Positions 62,439 through 64,000 of a DNA stretch of 64,000 nt are shown here, piece by piece (position 1 is the stretch's first letter; each line of letters starts with the position of its first letter). Under the pieces are notes generated by a model that ran no database searches, had not been told where the DNA came from, and saw nothing but the letters and a program-made list of their open reading frames with translations. The stretch is from an uncultured Clostridia bacterium (GTDB lineage: Bacteria > Bacillota > Clostridia > Oscillospirales > Acutalibacteraceae). The DNA is taken from the NCBI GenBank assembly GCA_945787805.1, contig CALZID010000002.1:149146-213145 (forward strand), written 5' to 3'. Position numbers and translations under genes: made by a program.

Positions 62439-63917
62439 ATGGAATATAATACAAACAACTCTCAGATTGAAAAAGGAATTGATATTGCAACCGTTATGCA
62501 ATATGCAATCCGTGTTATACAGAAATGGTGGGCGATTTTGTTGGCAGCTGTCATTTTTGCAAGCGCAGGTTTTGCAATTGCTAAGGTGAACTATGTACCG
62601 CAATATTCATGCACAATGCGTTTCGTTATTGATAACAAGAGTGAAAACACAGTAACAGGCGGTCAGTCCGCAAGTGATATTAACGCAGGCATTACCCTTG
62701 CCCGTGACTATGTTGTTATTATGACAGAAACAAATTCACTTATGGAGCTTGTCGCTAAAAACAGCGGCTATGATATTACAGGCGACCAGGTTAAGAAAAT
62801 GCTCAAAGGTTCTCTTGTTGAAGAAACATCTATTGTTTCTCTTACAGTAACAACATCCGACCCCGAAGTGTCTTATGCGGTTGCAACAAGTTATCTTAAT
62901 AATTATGCGCAAATTACCGATAAGGCTCACAGCAACACAAGAGCTATCGTTATTGACGAGCCTGTAATGCCAACTAAAGCAAATGCAGACAACTCTAAAC
63001 TTCTTTATACTTTATTCGGCTTTGTTTTCGGCGCAGGTCTTGTTATCGCTGCTATTTGTATCAGCATTTTTATTAAAGATACAGTTAAATTAACAGATGA
63101 TATTACAGGTAAATTGGGCAGCAAGCTTGTGGGCTCAATTGTTCATATTAAAAAGGCTGACAAAGAAGGCCTTCTCTTCACAGAAAAGAAAACCGGCTTT
63201 ATGTTCATTGAAGCCTTTAAGCTTATTCGTGCAAAGCTTGAAAATACGGCAAAGCGTCATAATTATAAGACTTTTGTTTTCACAAGTACTGCCGAAAACG
63301 AAGGTAAAACAACGGTTGCCACAAACACAGCGTTAGCTCTCGCAAAGAACGGTAAATCAGTTCTCTTGATTGACGCCGACCTTCGTAAACCTTCAGTTCA
63401 TAAAACTCTCGGTGTTTCCGCAACAAACGAATTGGGTCTTGCAGGCGTAATCACGGGTGAAAAAACACTCAGTGAATCGGTTAAATATTTTGAGAAATTT
63501 AATCTCTTCCTTCTCATTACCAGTCAAGCAGTTTCGGAATCTGCCGAGCTTCTTTCATCCGATGAAACAGAAGAAATACTTGAGGCGATTAAGAATGAGT
63601 TTGACTATGTAATTATTGATACTCCGCCGGCAGGGCTTGTGGCAGACGCTACAATCCTTGCGCAGCACGCAGACGCTTGTGTGATGGTTGTTCGTAACGA
63701 CTTTGCTCCGATGCGTCGTATCAGAAAGACAATGGAAGACATCAACGGTACAGGCACTGACCTTCTCGGCGTAATTTATAATGATGCTGACAGCAGTTCT
63801 GCTGCAAATCTTATTAAAGCCGGCAAGAAGAGAAAGAAAGGCTATGGTTACGGTTACGGTTACGGATACGGATACGGCTACGGCTACGGTGAAGAATACA
63901 AGAACAAAAAGAAATAA
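62439..63917 (+). CDS. Polysaccharide co-polymerase fused to bacterial tyrosine kinase (CpsC-CpsD type)
   Basis: A 492-aa protein joining a Wzz chain-length domain (membrane helices about residues 28-48 and 185-207) to a BY-kinase. Kinase motifs: Walker A TSTAENEGKTTVATNTALAL (near 281), Walker A' LLIDADLRKPSVHK and Walker B YVIIDTPPAG. The C-terminal Tyr cluster is an unusually regular Gly-Tyr repeat of seven YG units (about 468-485), the presumed autophosphorylation tail. In Firmicutes the two halves are usually separate proteins. It controls capsule or exopolysaccharide length and is probably the first gene of that locus. Confidence 0.93.
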   Translation: MEYNTNNSQIEKGIDIATVMQYAIRVIQKWWAILLAAVIFASAGFAIAKVNYVPQYSCTMRFVIDNKSENTVTGGQSASDINAGITLARDYVVIMTETNSLMELVAKNSGYDITGDQVKKMLKGSLVEETSIVSLTVTTSDPEVSYAVATSYLNNYAQITDKAHSNTRAIVIDEPVMPTKANADNSKLLYTLFGFVFGAGLVIAAICISIFIKDTVKLTDDITGKLGSKLVGSIVHIKKADKEGLLFTEKKTGFMFIEAFKLIRAKLENTAKRHNYKTFVFTSTAENEGKTTVATNTALALAKNGKSVLLIDADLRKPSVHKTLGVSATNELGLAGVITGEKTLSESVKYFEKFNLFLLITSQAVSESAELLSSDETEEILEAIKNEFDYVIIDTPPAGLVADATILAQHADACVMVVRNDFAPMRRIRKTMEDINGTGTDLLGVIYNDADSSSAANLIKAGKKRKKGYGYGYGYGYGYGYGYGEEYKNKKK

Positions 63918-63926
63918 GTTGTTTAA

Positions 63927-63964
63927 AGTGGCTGTAAAGAAACGAAAGTTTTTTTACAGCCACT
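63927..63964 (+). terminator. Hairpin after Wzz/BY-kinase gene
   Basis: Arms AGTGGCTGTAAA-g-AAAC and GTTT-t-TTTACAGCCACT around GAAA: about 17 pairs. No clear T-tract follows, so attenuation rather than full termination is possible before the next gene. Confidence 0.6.
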
Positions 63965-63983
63965 ATTTAGGGGTTAGGAAAAA

Positions 63984-64000
63984 ATGCGTAGAATGGACAA
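63984..64000 (+). CDS. Start of next gene (truncated by window)
   Basis: ATG at 63984 preceded by TTAGGA, reading MRRMD before the window ends. It lies 66 bases after the Wzz/BY-kinase stop. Product unknown; position suggests another exopolysaccharide gene such as the matching phosphatase, which is only a guess. Confidence 0.4.

Overview
The window comes from a low-GC Gram-positive anaerobe, most likely an Oscillospiraceae/Ruminococcaceae-type gut Clostridium. The grounds are the oriC-side gene order mnmG-rsmG-noc-parA-parB, abundant lipoproteins with type II lipoboxes, a dockerin-bearing giant secreted protein, BspA-type leucine-rich repeats joined to choline/cell-wall-binding repeats, a CD1247-type protein beside efp, and many intracellular glycosidases. 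Taxonomy is inferred from gene content only.

Layout. 1-6484: tRNA modification, rRNA methylation and chromosome segregation (mnmG, rsmG, noc, parA, parB, serS), with two parS sites. 6519-8377: two lipoproteins. 8427-16170: an accessory block with an AT-rich stretch, a promoter followed by about 270 nt of highly structured RNA, a 1791-aa dockerin protein, a second secreted protein and a 37-aa acidic peptide, closed by a strong terminator. 16219-19683: FHA / FtsW-RodA / penicillin-binding-protein operon. 19710-24213: LRR surface protein. 24227-25477: rpe and mecA, convergent. 25560-29410: an RnfD-RnfE-RnfA-like membrane operon lacking most redox-centre ligands, plus a DUF4015-like protein. 29425-31551: efp, CD1247-like protein, membrane protein. 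31566-33891: GH2 glycosidase, then a stretch of gene remnants. 34519-36339: ABC exporter with a frameshifted HTH/AbrB regulator. 36425-38134: tRNA-Arg, PrsA-like lipoprotein, membrane protein. 38196-41598: GH13 and CapA-like genes. 41654-46545: complete liv branched-chain amino-acid ABC operon. 46593-53738: GH36, GH4, PfkB kinase, MATE and FGGY kinase. 53744-57390: DUF4474 lipoprotein and glycogen phosphorylase. 57405-59587: Cys-rich protein and diguanylate cyclase. 59574-64000: M23 peptidase, HPr-kinase-like protein, PqqD-like protein and a Wzz/BY-kinase that appears to open an exopolysaccharide locus.

The three places that best deserve follow-up are (1) the redox-depleted RnfDEA module, in which three of four Fe-S cysteines and the flavin-bearing Thr appear to be lost while D-E-A gene order is kept and long, oppositely charged tails are added; (2) the 8.7-16.2 kb unit, which joins a pseudoknot-capable structured RNA, a giant dockerin protein and a tiny acidic peptide ending DNDPDGDAGWWG; and (3) the HPr-kinase-like/PqqD pair without any visible radical SAM or cyclase partner. 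All coordinates and base pairings were read by eye. Family assignments rest on recognisable motifs, not on searches.
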